Origin: Liolophura sinensis
Lineage: Eukaryota > Mollusca > Polyplacophora > Chitonida > Chitonidae
NCBI RefSeq assembly: GCF_032854445.1
Contig: NC_088306.1
Span: 8,307,924-8,371,923, forward strand
Reading direction: 5' to 3'
Length of the DNA stretch: 64,000 nucleotides
The position numbers were made by a program, and so were the translations under genes. A model generated the notes under the pieces. It was not told the DNA's origin. It saw nothing but the letters and a program-made list of their open reading frames with translations, and did not search any database. The stretch's first letter is position 1, and each line of letters opens with the position of its first letter. Of the stretch, positions 34,561 to 46,719 are shown piece after piece.

Positions 34561-35930
34561 TTGTGCGGATTCCTTTGCCATCTCCCATTCCTCTGTGTAG
34601 CCCCATTCCTTTGTCGTCTCCCATTCCTTTGTGTAGCCGCATTCCTTTGTCATCTCCCATTCCTCTATGTAGCCGCATTCCTTTGTCGTCTCCCATTCCT
34701 CTATGTAGCCGCATTCCTTTGTCATCTCCCATTCCTCTATGTAGCCGCATTCCTTTGTCATCTCCCATTCCTCTGTGTAGCCGCATTCCTTTGTCATCTC
34801 CCATTCCTCTATGTAGCCCCATTCCTTTGTCGTCTCCCATTCCTCTATGTAGCCCCATTCCTTTGTCGTCTCCTATTCCTCTGTGTAGCCTCAATCCTTT
34901 GTCATCTCCCATTCCTCTATGTAGCCCCATTCCTTGGTCGTCTCCCATTCCTCTGTGTAGCTGCATTCCTTTGTCATCTCCCATTCCTCTATGTAGCCAC
35001 ATTCCTTTGTCATCTCCCATTTCTCTATGTAGCCGCATTCCTTGGTCGTCTCCCATTCCTCTATGTAGCCCCAGTCCTTTGTCGTCTCCCATTCCTCTGT
35101 GTAGCCGCATTCCTTTGTCGTCTCCCATTCCTCTGTGTAGCCGCATTCCTTTGTCATCTCCCATTCCTCTATGTAGCCCCATTCCTTTGTCGTCTCCCAT
35201 TCCTCTATGTAGCCCCATTCCTTTGTCATCTCCCATTCCTCTGTGTAGCCGCATTCCTTTGTCGTCTCCCATTCCTCTGTGTAGCTGCATTCCTTTGTCA
35301 TCTCCCATTCCTCTATGTAGCCACATTCCTTTGTCGTCTCCCATTCCTCTATGTAGCCGCATTCCTTTGTCGTCTCCCATTCCTCTATGCAGCCCCATTC
35401 TTTTGTCGTCTCCCATTCCTCTGTGTAGCCTCAATCCTTTGTCATCTCCCATTCCTCTATGTAGCCCCATTCCTGTGTCGTCTCCCATTCCTCTGTGTAG
35501 CCCCATTCCTTGGTCGTCTCCCATTCCTCTGTGTAGCTGCATTCCTTTGTCATCTCCCATTCCTCTATGTAGCCACATTCCTTTGTCATCTCCCATTTCT
35601 CTATGTAGCCGCATTCCTTGGTCGTCTCCCATTCCTCTATGTAGCCCTATTCCTTTGTCGTCTCCCATTCCTCTGTGTAGCCGCATTCCTTTGTCGTCTC
35701 CCATTCCTCTGTGTAGCCGCATTCCTTTGTCATCTCCCATTCCTCTATGTAGCCTCATTCCTTTGTCATCTCCCATTCCTCTATGTATCCACATTCTTTT
35801 GTCATCTCCCATTCCTCTATGTAGCCACATTCCTTTGTCATCTCCCATTCCTCTGTGGAGCCCCATTCCTTTGTCGTCTCCCATTCATCTCTGTATCAGC
35901 ACTCTTATGTAGTCTCCCATTCTTCTGCAA
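34560..35930. repeat. 36-bp higher-order tandem array, ~37 units
   Basis: The unit is a dimer of two diverged 18-mers (TCCCATTCCTCTATGTAG and CCGCATTCCTTTGTCGTC). Marker variants recur 540 bases apart (TCAATCC at 34891 and 35431) or 576 bases apart (TAGCTGCATT-type units at ~34961 and ~35537), so 15-16-unit blocks were themselves duplicated. The period is a multiple of three and stop-poor, so very long frames exist on both strands (up to 573 codons). These are best read as a repeat artefact. Confidence 0.85.
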
Positions 35931-36835
35931 TCGAATTCCTTCTGTGTTGCTATGGCACTTATCTATTTGTGTTTTCCATGTGAAAATACATCAATTCCAG
36001 TATTTAGACCTTTGATATTTAGCTTACTGAAGTTTACATAAATGCTTATATTTTTCAGCTAATTCTGCCTAAGCCATGTTTGCTACTGTCGAAACATTTG
36101 CATGAACAATAGTAAATTGTTAGGCTAGTAAATTGATAAGACGCCGTATTTCACCAGTTACGTGTAATGATTAGCCAACTATTACACGGCCGGTGCTGCG
36201 GCTCTACCTCCTGCACTTTAGTTTTTGTATACCCCACTTTTGTCTACGTTTAGACAAGTGTTGTCGTGGTCATCCAATTTAAATTACTAAGGCTCATTAC
36301 TCACTATTTTGAGTGGAGTGAGAGAGCTACATCTCCTTTGCTATTTTCTATTGACGACTGAGAGCCGTTGGATATATATGATATAAGTCTGGGAGCACAA
36401 CAGTTTAGCCTACTGAAATTGGATGAAATAGTTGTGAATTTTGGATTATAAATGCTGGCGGAAATAAATAAATTGACATGTGCCAGGATTTGATCATTTG
36501 CCTACAACCACTCTGTCGTCAATAACTAAGCGCTCACATCACACGTCACTGCCTCTGGTTTAACTTTCTGTGCTGTTGTCTTTTATCTTCTATTATCTAT
36601 TACACGGGTCTACTCTGTGATTTAAGCATTATTTTTTTATCCGGCAGTTTTTTACTCTTAATAATTTATAGAATATAAACTGGCTGGCAGGTGCCAAACA
36701 ATGACCTTTCTTGAAACTTTTACTGTTTTCGCTTTAGGAGTAGCATAGATTGTAAGTCCGATTCCTGTAAGTCGATTATTCATTATGTAAGCTGTCTGGG
36801 TAAACTGTAAGACAAAGCCTGTTTGATTGTTTATT
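35931..36835. other. Intergenic DNA with R2-like blocks
   Basis: R2-like sequence at 36095-36290, and near 36700-36740 an acceptor-like stretch (ACTGTTTTCGCTTTAG) similar to that of mini-exon c, followed by no usable exon. Probably a decayed mini-exon module. Confidence 0.35.
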
Positions 36836-36988
36836 TGATTTATTAGTTTGATTGGTGCTTTACGCCGTACTCAAGAATATTTCACTTATACGAAGGCGAC
36901 CAGCATTATGGTGGGAGGAAACCGAGCAGAGCTCGGAGAAAACCCACGACCATCCGCATGTTGCTGGAAGACTTTCCCACTTACGCCC
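36836..36988 (-). mobile_element. SINE-A, 5' truncated
   Basis: Minus-strand tail through the CCATCCGCATGTTGCTGG box. The head is absent. Confidence 0.7.
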
Positions 36989-37186
36989 GACGCCTGTTTG
37001 AATGTGAGTAATTAGGCAAACAGATGCATCATCCGCTCTGTGCCTAAAGCAGGGACTGTGCTTAAACAGGATAGTCGATTGCCGTCCTGTCGTCACGCGG
37101 CTAATTATGAACTAGGACTCTTCCTGAAAAAAAGCATCCGCTTCGCCTAAATTTTGCTTAGCTCATTTCATTCTTCTCCCGTTCCA

Positions 37187-37880
37187 GACAGTGCATCACC
37201 TCAGCCATTGCCTTTTCTCATTGCCTTTGCAATTGTCTCAGCTAACACTGTATCTGGTAGAGTCCTCTCTGTGCCTAAAACTGTGAGTCACGGCAGCCAT
37301 TGCATTTGCAATTGTCTCATCTAAGACTGCCTGGTAAAAGTCCTGACTGTGCGCGAGACTGTGCCTCACTTCAGCCATTGCCTTTACAATATTCTCATCT
37401 AAGACTGCGCCTGGTAAAAGTCTGCCTCACTTCAGCCATTGCCTTTACAATTGTCACATCTGAGACTGCGCCTGGCAAAAGTCCTGACTGTGCGTGAGAC
37501 TGTGCCTCACTTCAGCCATTGCCTTTTCAATACTCTCATTTAAGACTGCGCCTGGCAAAAGTCTGCCTCACTTCAGCCATTGCCTTTACAATTGTCTCAT
37601 CTAAGGCTGCGCCTGGCAAAAAGTCAGCCTCACTTCAGCCATTGCCTTTGCAATTGTCTCATAAGTCTGTTCCTAACCAGTCTTCTTTCTCTGCAGACAG
37701 TGCGTAAGGCCGTTCCTCGCCTCAGTCATTGCCTGTGTAAGTGTAAATCGGAGACTGTGCCTTGACAAAGTCTTCTCTCTGTCCAGACAGTGCCTAAGAC
37801 TGTGCGTCCTCTGAGACATTGCCTTTGTAATTGCCTCAGCGAAGACTGTGCCTGGCCAGTGCCCCAGTCTGTGCCTCACC
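37187..37880. repeat. ~63/86-bp minisatellite
   Basis: Units contain CTTCAGCCATTGCCTTTACA, ATTGTCTCATCTAAGACTGC and CGCCTGGCAAAAGTC. Longer units add CTGACTGTGCGTGAGACTGT. About ten copies, most regular in the middle. Confidence 0.75.
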
Positions 37881-38559
37881 TCATCCTTAGTAGCGCCTGA
37901 CTTAAAAGCGGTATATCACCTCATAAGAATGACCTTTGGAAAGGAAGCATTGACAACTGCAGCTTCGGAAACTTTATCATCTTGTTGTTGTTGTCCTGAT
38001 TTGGGGCATCATTGCTGTAATTCTGATTGATTTATTAATTAGGCTTTTAAGCAGAAAGCTGATTGTTATTGCTCTATTTTGTCATTTTGGAATTTAAGGT
38101 TTTGCTACAAAACTGGCAGCACATTATTCATTTTCAGCGTTTTCAATTTAATCACTTGTTCTAGGCACCGTCGACCTACTTAGCCGCTGTATTGGGGATA
38201 TATAGAAGTCCTTTAAAAAACTTTTCCTCCAGAACCGCTTAAGCAGTTGCCATGGAAATGTGTATGCTGTTAAATTGTAGTTCCAAGTAACCGAACTTTT
38301 CGAATTTTCACGTACTATGATGTAGACCAAGGCTTGGTGTAGTTTGGCCTGCTATATAAGACGAATCTGGTCCTATATTTTTCAATGATGTATACTTTTC
38401 TTTATATTGGAATTAAAGCATCAAGATAGGAGTTTTTGTGTCATTTTTTGATCGGAAACCCTCGTTTCTGTGAAGCTGACAAGTAGTAAATAGAAAGTTA
38501 GACTACCTCCCTTTAATTTGGTCACTGGAGCCATATCTCTACTAGAGGGAATAATAGTT

Positions 38560-38718
38560 TTGTCAGCATTATGATGGGAGAAACCCAGGTTGCTGATAGA
38601 TCTTTCCACGTACGGTTGGAGTCGATATCAGCATGAGCTGGTTTTGAACTCACTGCATTGTTGGGTGACTCCTGTTTCATTGCGCCGTGCTGATGTGCTA
38701 ACCCCCTCGGCTCAAGGA
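38560..38718 (-). mobile_element. SINE-A, 3' truncated
   Basis: Keeps the head on the minus strand (the complement of GTGCTGATGTGCTAACC) and the body to CAGCATTATGATGGG. The tail is lost. Confidence 0.6.
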
Positions 38719-38867
38719 GATCCCGACAGCAATGTGGTTGCTATCACATTATGTATCGGATACAGTGTTTAACGGATGTAAGATTCTACTTCGAGAAAGA
38801 GAATGTAATGTATCAATTTCTACTATATGCATATCAAACGGTCACCTCAGCGATCCAGTGCTGTTTT

Positions 38868-38912
38868 TGTTAACCCTCCTCTGGGTCTTGTTAACCCTCC
38901 TCTGGGTCTCGA
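38868..38912. repeat. 21-bp direct repeat, 2 copies
   Basis: GTTAACCCTCCTCTGGGTCT is present twice in tandem. Confidence 0.8.
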
Positions 38913-38948
38913 CATTAACATTTGGTAAACTTGTAACAAGAATTTTAT

Positions 38949-39360
38949 CCAAATAAACAGCGTGTAGACATCCCCTTGCATTAGCTGTCTGCACAACCCG
39001 TGACGTCACACCTGCCGGTTACAACAGGTTCAGCTGCATTTTAATGTATGAGTGGCATTGCCCTTTTGTGCAACTAGACATCTACAGTTTCAACAAAACC
39101 ATAGTTCAATGCAACTCGGCTTAATGGAGTTTAACAGAAGTTAAGGACATTCCACTGATCAGCTATGACATTATATCAGTAGAGAAACCATGTATCGTGT
39201 AATACATGAATTCGTATGACCTCGTTACGACATACCCGGCCGTAACATTCCTGTAACATACCTGTAACTAGAGGTTTATTCAAATAAACAGTGTGTAGAC
39301 ATCCCCATGCGTCAGATGTCTGCACAACCCGTGACATCACCAGTGCGGGTTACAACAAAA
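38949..39360. repeat. ~80-bp direct repeat pair
   Basis: The segment with GTGTAGACATCCCC and CTGCACAACCCGTGACGTCA at 38949-39030 recurs at 39279-39360, with ~250 bases between them. No gene seen. Confidence 0.75.
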
Positions 39361-40603
39361 ATCTGCGGCGTCACACGACTCGTTAATAAACCACAAAACG
39401 AACGCGGATATTACAGCGACATGCTGGTGCTTGTATGTTATCTTCTACAAAAAAATACGCTCTTTACGGTAGGGATCATTGTTATACGTCTATTTCATAC
39501 TAATAATATCCTTTACGTTTTCATTCTGCAAGATTTAAGATTTCATTGGTTATAGCATTGTTGTGAATAACGCATATCATGTGCATCAAACAATCGCTAC
39601 AGACTGTACAAATTAGAATACAAATTCCGCTGAGCTCTTATCGACAACTCCAATCATTGTTCAGGAATGAAACAGAAGCAAAAAAAAAAAAAAAACGTGT
39701 ATGATGACTACTTGGAAACCGCAAAACTGCATGCAGTTTTGATTTACCTGTGTTTAACAGGGTAATTATATTAAGAATTTATTGTTCTTGATAACGGTGT
39801 AAATAATAGAAAGTTATTAGTATGTTACACTTGGCGACAACACAACATCACTGCATATTTTGTCACCTAATTCTGCTAAAGCCCTAGTGCTAGACGGTGT
39901 GTATTTTTTTTTTACAATTTATACATTTACATGAACAAGTTAGAATAAAACCCTAACTGCGCTAAATTTACGTGAGACTGTATTTCACCGGTTACTTGTG
40001 ACTGCTTGCCCGCTATCGCACTGTCGTCGCCGCTCTGGTTTTACTCTTTATGCTGTACGTCTTAAATAGCACTGTCGGTAAAACTAATCCTAATATTTTG
40101 TCCCGTACGTTGAGCGGAAATATTCGCCCTTGACCAGGCCGCATATCCACAGAACACGCTGGTAAAACGAATCTATTACAATGAAAGAGCATTACTGAAA
40201 ACTTTTCTTGAATCTATACACGTACTGTACCTCAGCCAACCCCTATCTTAAAATTTAAAGATTATAAAAACCTAATAAAATAATAAACATAACTTATCTA
40301 AATTGACAAGAGCACTGGTTTTTCGGGTTCCCTTTGACTATTTGCCGCTTTTGTAGAATAGAGTATATAGTAAACTCTGTTCGCAGAAGTTGTATGAGAC
40401 CTGGTTGAAATCGTGCAATGCCATGCGATAGGTAATCGTTGGTCAATCACCACGGTGACAGTTTTTACATTTAAGGCTTGAATTGATAGCTATAGCCTTG
40501 TCAAATGTGACATCAAACTGGTATGGAGTTTAATGCTGTACATGTAAGTGATTTTTTAACGATGCTGGCAAATCATTTTGAACACGCTCTGCTGGTCACC
40601 TAG

Positions 40604-40850
40604 CTGGAACTGTTTTTGGTGGGGCGGAAGCGAGAGACTTGTTCTTGTCCACGAACAGCTGTCCTTCTTCCGCTCCATGTATATGATTTATTGGTACGAG
40701 GTTGAGATATACTGCATGAACCATAGTGGAATTCTGGCCAAGAAAACAATTTAAGAAACAACAGAATTCTTCAGAACTGAGCTTCATCTAAATATCGAAA
40801 GAAAAACATACGGTTGTTGGAATGCCCTGGACGGTAAAGGTGAGGCTGCT
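40604..40850 (+). pseudogene. Decayed CTLD first-half exon
   Basis: In the frame starting near 40605 it reads CFWWGGSERLVLVHEQLSFF, then EVEIYC and SGILAKKTI, a TAA stop, and ETTEFFRTELHL. This aligns block by block with the intact exon at 24064 (HEQMCFF, AELYC, GGILAKE, ITEFFKRQLL). One conserved Cys is Ser, and the WIGL strand and WRWSDG end are lost. It is a third copy of the lectin exon family. Confidence 0.65.
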
Positions 40851-41221
40851 TTAATGGCGATGAAACGATGATAAAGTTCATAAAACATTCCTTCAAACAT
40901 ATATAATTCAGAAATTATGTATAATTTTAGAACTTTTTTTACGACAAGGGAATTAAAGATTTCACAACCTCATAAATGTCAATATGTTTAACTCCATTAT
41001 GAAAAACAAATTATTGTGGGGAGGTTTAAACTTCGACTTGTCAGAAATGGTTTCTAATCAAGGTTATCAAGTGCTTTACAATAAACTTCATTTGGTATAC
41101 AATGAATGGAAATGGTGAATATACAGAGCTAAATAATGTACATAATAAGGTATTAGAGCAGTCGATGTTGTTGTCAACTTCGCTTCTTAAACCGCTATTT
41201 GTTGCCTCGGAGATTTTGTGG

Positions 41222-41452
41222 TCAGCCTGCCAGCTTAGAACTAAGATTCAGGATCCTCTCACCAATTTGAGTAAGTAAGCCGCTGTAAGTTCAAGTTCAG
41301 CTCATGCTGCCTTCCTCTCTGGTCGTACATGTACGTGGGAAAGTCTGACAGCAACCTGCCAGGCTTCCGCCCAGAATAATGCTGGCCGCCTTTGTGTAAG
41401 AGAAATGCTCTTGAGTACGGCTTAAAACTGCAGTCAAATAGATAAATAAAAG
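41222..41452 (+). mobile_element. SINE-A, diverged
   Basis: Nearly complete copy with B box GTAAGTTCAAGTTCAGC, body, and tail GAGTACGGCTTAAAACTGCA. Confidence 0.65.
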
Positions 41453-41667
41453 AACTGTTATTTACCAAGGTACTAGCACTTGCAGAAACTTTTCAAGGGC
41501 TACGTCCATCCGATCCCTGATTTCGTTGTAGTTGTGTCGTTTAGATAAATGCATTGTAGTAATTATCATATACAGGTGCTGGTAAGGTGATACGTTCATA
41601 ATATCAGCTGTAATACCTCACCCTGTTTAAGTTCTCTATTCCCGCTGATCTATGTTCTTTAAAACAG

Positions 41668-41785
41668 CTTGGTGACCTTGTCATTGGAGAGCCAATGGAA
41701 TGGCCGAAATGCTTTAGAGAGAAGGAAAATCCATACACAAAATATTACTGATGGTTTATGTCATGTGATACAATTTGAATCCATA
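41668..41785 (+). pseudogene. Possible decayed CTLD second-half exon
   Basis: After an acceptor AAAACAG one frame reads VIGEPMEWPKCFREKENPY, a stop, then WFMSCDT and another stop. The G-E-P, C and W..SC spacing recalls the distal CTLD strands, and the position about 0.8 kb after the decayed first-half exon fits gene order. Similarity is weak, so this is tentative. Confidence 0.3.
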
Positions 41786-42344
41786 TAACAACATGACAGA
41801 CTCCTCGTGTGAGCTGGACACCTGCTTGTTATGGAAAGACAATTTGATTATGAAAACTGTCTTTGCAGAATCAAGAAGAAAATGTTTCTAACCCAAATAT
41901 GTGGTTAAATTTAATTGCCCTGCCTGAGTTCCATTTTCGATAGGTTTCCTTAATTGTGATTTTTAAATTTGGAGAATGGCTGTGAGATGAGGTTATCAAC
42001 ACGCTGAAAAAAAAATTTGGGGACGTTAATCGTTGTACATGGCTACCTATAGTATAGATGTACATGGTCCTCAACACTGGTTAATGTTATTTTTCTCATG
42101 CGAAACTGCATCTGACACAAATTTAGCGCATCACTAATTTAATATACTCTAAATCCGTAATTACATTTGATCAAATTTCCCTCCTCTGGGCATATATTTC
42201 TGTATGTGAAGCCTATTTACCTGCTCAATAAGGTCTAATGGGATAATTTGAAATTCCTTCGGAAAATGATATCTCTGTGATTATGTTCCACCTATGCAAA
42301 TTCATTGGCTGTTTAGTAATATATTTTCCATTTCATTTCCATCT

Positions 42345-43050
42345 ACATATTCCGTATATCTTGTTGTGTACACTATTTGCCTGTACCTCTTGTAATGCAC
42401 ATTATTTGCCTGTATCTCACTTTGTGATATTATGTTTCTGTATCTCACGTTGTGTACAGTGTTTGCCTGTTTCTCACGTGGTGTACATTATTTACCTGTA
42501 TCTCTTGTTCTGTACATTATTTTCCTGTACCTCAGGCTGTGTACATTATTTGCCGGTATCTTTTGTTCTGTGCATTATTGGTCTGTATCTCTGGTTGTGG
42601 ACATTGTGTATTGTTATTACGTGTTCTCGTGTTCTTCTTACCTTTGCATATTTGTTTTGCTGTCACCTTTTGTGAACACTGTGTATCTTTATCTTATTGT
42701 GGACATTGTGTACATGTATTTGCATCTCTTGTTGTGGTCTTTTGTGCATATTTGTATCTGTATCTCTCCATGTGGTGTTCTCTTTACATCGTGTATCCTT
42801 ATTTCTTGCTGTGACCCCCTTGTGGTATAGTGTATCTGTATCTCATGTTGTGACCGCCATGTAATATTGTGTATCTGTATCCTTTGCTGTGACCCCCTTG
42901 CGTTATTGTGTATTTGTATCTCCTGCTGTGACTCTCTTGTGATATTGTGTATCTGTATCTCATGTTGTGACCCCATTGTTACATTGTGTTTCTGTATCTG
43001 ATGTTGTGACCCCCTTGTGGCATTGTGTATCTATATCTCATGTTGTAGAA
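42345..43050. repeat. 29-bp then 39-bp minisatellite
   Basis: The first half has 29-base units (TGTACATTATTTGCCTGTAT type). From ~42820 the period is 39 (GTGACCCCCTTGTGGTATAG type). Both contain TGTATCTC, so they share an origin. Open frames on both strands here are low complexity. Confidence 0.75.
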
Positions 43051-43145
43051 TCCATGGATGAACTAGTCAGAACTAAACCCAAGAGGGGCAAACAGACCGA
43101 ACGAAAAAGAAGTACACCTTTTTCTCACTTTTTCATCATGTTTTA

Positions 43146-43148
<3 letters not shown>

Positions 43149-43200
<52 letters not shown>
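43149..43200. repeat. (AT)n microsatellite
   Basis: Uninterrupted AT dinucleotides. Confidence 0.95.
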
Positions 43201-43204
<4 letters not shown>

Positions 43205-43256
43205 CTCTCCTTTGCCGACCGTTCATTTACGCTATATATAAATATACATAAACATA

Positions 43257-43536
<280 letters not shown>

Positions 43537-45402
43537 TTCGAATCTTCTGTTCACGAGAAGTTTTATTTGGAGTTATCTAATTTACTACCTAGTGCACCGA
43601 CAGCGTACACCTATATTTTACAGAGTCAATATAGATTTTTATATTTTTTAACATTTTTGTTATCTAATGAATGTTCTAAAATCTTCTGAGACAGGACTAG
43701 TCGGCTTGCAATTGTCCAGATTTCATTTTTCTGTCAGCTTATCGTGATTGTTCATTTTGAAATTTAGTCTTTCAGGTAATTCAACTGACCAGTCAAAGAG
43801 GAACAAGGCTATTGTCGGGTACAATTCGGATATCTACTGAAATGCAGTAAGCTGAGTTATTTAAGGATGTACTGTAATTTTTATGTTTTGGGGGTATCAG
43901 TTTGCACAGCGTTTTTTTTTTTTTTGTTTATACCCCCATAAACCCAAATATTGCCGTGAATACTTATAACTTAACTTAAGGAATAGAAAAAATGTTATCT
44001 CATGTCTTACTTTTATTTCAAACCGTGAAAAGTGTTAGTAGATTATTTTGAGGAAGGAAACACGGCAGAATCCTGAATATGCATTTTATGAATGTGATTC
44101 TTTGGACCAATGAAATTGGTGGTCGAAGTTCTACAGTTACTAATAGCAACGCCACGTGTCCGTCGAAAGAAATGGCTAGAGAAAGTTTACATCTGCGCAG
44201 CGTTTCAAAAAAGAAAAAAAACAGTCGCTAATAACTTGACATTTGGACGGTGAAACCTTAGGGAAGAGTGGGCACAGAAGATGTAGAACGAGGTGGATTT
44301 ATTTTTTGAGAAGAATTTTCTGGGTAACAATGCGTTTGCGCTGTGAATAACGGACTGCTGCTGTTGTTGTACGCTTATGATATGCAGGAGTGTGTACACA
44401 GTTGACTTGGCAATGCCGCTCACAAGCCGCGTGTAGTTGTGACATATGGACGATGTTGCACTGTCTAAATCTGACTGGATATCCAAGAACAACAGTGCAT
44501 ATTTTAAACATACGTCAAACGTCACTCGCACTCGGCTGAGCATAGCACGCACCCCTCTGACTCAGCAGAAAGTAGATGTACAATGTTGTGTTTTTCATTT
44601 TACAAATCGTATCTCCAGTCTCTTTCAGTTTTATTCTTAGAAAAAGTAGTCCTTCGTGAGCGTGCCTTCATTTTCCCCCCGGGTTTATTGGAGTATAGCG
44701 CAAAAATTTGGCCAATCGGATTGCGCCTTACAAACGTAAATTCAGGAAAATTAAGCTATTTTTGGTAAAACAGAAAACATGATTTGATTAACGAACATCG
44801 GTATTTTGCCAAAATATCCAGTATGATCTCCTTAATTCTATTTACACCAGAGGAAATCGTCCACTCGTTCCCTTGGTATGGTTCAGGAAGCACGTTACAC
44901 CTGGTATATGCGTGAGTAAATGCCGTGACATTCGGTAACAACCTCTTTAGTATTGACCTTAGTTTTCACCAAACCCTGTCGTGATAAAGTATACATGTAT
45001 GTGATCAAATCCAAGTACAGCTGTTTTGATCGCTTATTTCGTAACTGTGCCAGGTGATTCAAGACAACAGAAGATTTGCAGTCATTAAACGGTTATATTA
45101 GGGACGCTGCCTTATAAATGAGGTATACGTGCCGGTTCAGATTCGGCCTTGGACAGACAAGCTGTAGATTTCCCTACTCTGTACGCTTGTGGGGCCAAGA
45201 TGACAATGAGCGGTCGATGACGCTTGTGTGACCGTTTGTGTAGTTAAACGTTCGCTGAAGACCACTTGTACATACATACACGTGGGAAAGTTCGTTAATA
45301 ATTAGCCGAACTTCCGAGGTTTGCTCAGACTATAAACTCATAAAAAACTCTGAACAAGTGAAATAGTCTTAAATATGGTGTTCAGTTACAACAAAGTAGT
45401 AA
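43537..45402. other. Intergenic DNA
   Basis: Open frames on both strands (e.g. 44205-44552 minus) show no domain. Nothing supported. Confidence 0.4.
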
Positions 45403-45631
45403 ATGAAAAATTTTCATAATTTCAAGAAAATAGTTCACATTGACGAGTGTCATGTATGCTTGTGGCAGAACGCGTGGTCATATCTTCTGTCTTCGTGCAG
45501 TGTTCCAGTGGCACGGCATCATGGACATGTTTGCATTGAGGCAGACCTGCTACATGGATCCAAAATACATCGATATAATACTGAAAGCGGAAAATCAGGG
45601 CAAATCTAAAAACCTAGGCCGTCAATACTAA
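45403..45631 (+). pseudogene. Possible Tc1/mariner-like transposase fragment
   Basis: One frame gives KKIVHIDECHVCLWQNAW and an overlapping frame gives VFQWHGIMDMF and DPKYIDIILK. These recall the D-E-S..L and W-G-I..RY.D.IL parts of Tc1-like catalytic cores, with a frameshift and a deletion between. The match is short and could be chance. No inverted termini were found. Confidence 0.22.
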
Positions 45632-46319
45632 ATTTACATACATACAAAATGTTCTTGACACATATGCTGTAAATACCAAAAATACATGTTGACGAGAAAG
45701 AATTGCATAAGAGAAAGTATGTTACCACGTTTCTAAATTGCCTTTCTTTATTAAAGAATGATACAGTTTGTAAGCTATATGGCATTTTAATTGACCGCTT
45801 TGACCGTCATTTATCACTTTCGCAAACTCATAACCGCAAATAGCAGAAAACTGAATTATGCAATGTTTTTTTTTAATTTGAAATCCAATTATCTAGTTTT
45901 TTTCCTAACTTTCCGTGCGTTAAAATGACACTTGTTTGTTTCATTCTTTAACTAAGGATCACTTTCCATGATCAACATAGCCCACTTGACGTATTAACTT
46001 TCATGAAAAACGCTGCCTTGAAAAGTTGTCGATTAATTATTCATGGAGTATATGTTCGTTGCTAATCGATGATCGCTGATCCCTTTGAGGAAATAATGAT
46101 GTGCTAATGTCCTTCAACGAGGAATGTATTCTTCTTTAGAGATTGTTGAACATAAACATATGTACATGTTGTTGATGATATATACTGGGTGTGTGGCACG
46201 TTGACAGCTGTATGCTTATGAATGGCCACACTCTTAGCATGTGCTGATGGATCTGGGCATAAGTGTTGTCTGGAAAGGGAAAACACCTTTGTGGTCAAGT
46301 TTCACCTAACAGTTTATTG
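45632..46319. other. AT-rich intergenic DNA
   Basis: Nothing recognised. Confidence 0.5.
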
Positions 46320-46690
46320 CAGCTTGGACTTTGGTCACCAAAGACGTCGCGTCACCCAAGACTTTGCCTCTAGCAAGGCAATACCATACCTTAAACTGTT
46401 CCTCACCTGGAACTGTACCTTACCTAAGAAGTCATCGCCTCATCTAGGATTGTCCCTCACCTAAGACGTCGCTTCCATTAATATTGTATCTTACGTAAAA
46501 TATCGCTTTGCCTACAGAATGGCCTTTTCTAAGACTCTTCCTAGCCTCAGAATGGACCTAACCTGAGACGACTCATCTCAGACTTTCTCGCCCAATAGGT
46601 AACTTCACCAATTCTGTACCTCACATGAAATGTGAATGACTTTTCCTTGGACTAAGAATGTTAAGTGCCTATCACGTCGCCTCAAATGAG
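46320..46690. repeat. Degenerate short repeats
   Basis: Recurrent phrases such as CCTCACCTAAGACGTCGC every 20-40 bases, recalling the 37.2 kb minisatellite. Too diverged to set a period. Confidence 0.4.
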
Positions 46691-46719
46691 AAAGTATCTT
46701 ATTCTTATTATTCTCACCT

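Larger units (their letters stand above)
37881..40603. other. Intergenic DNA
   Basis: Beyond the listed SINE, direct repeats and an R2-like segment (39833-40080), nothing recognised. Confidence 0.4.

Noticed and set aside
34191-35912. 573-codon frame of IPLSSPIPLCS repeats, and matching long frames in other frames and on the minus strand
   Set aside because: The 36-bp period is divisible by three and stop-poor, so several frames on both strands are open at once. No signal, domain or splice context supports translation.
42277-42830. Cys/Leu-rich frames of about 130 codons in three frames
   Set aside because: They fall in the 29/39-bp minisatellite and are open in more than one frame at once, so they look like repeat artefacts.
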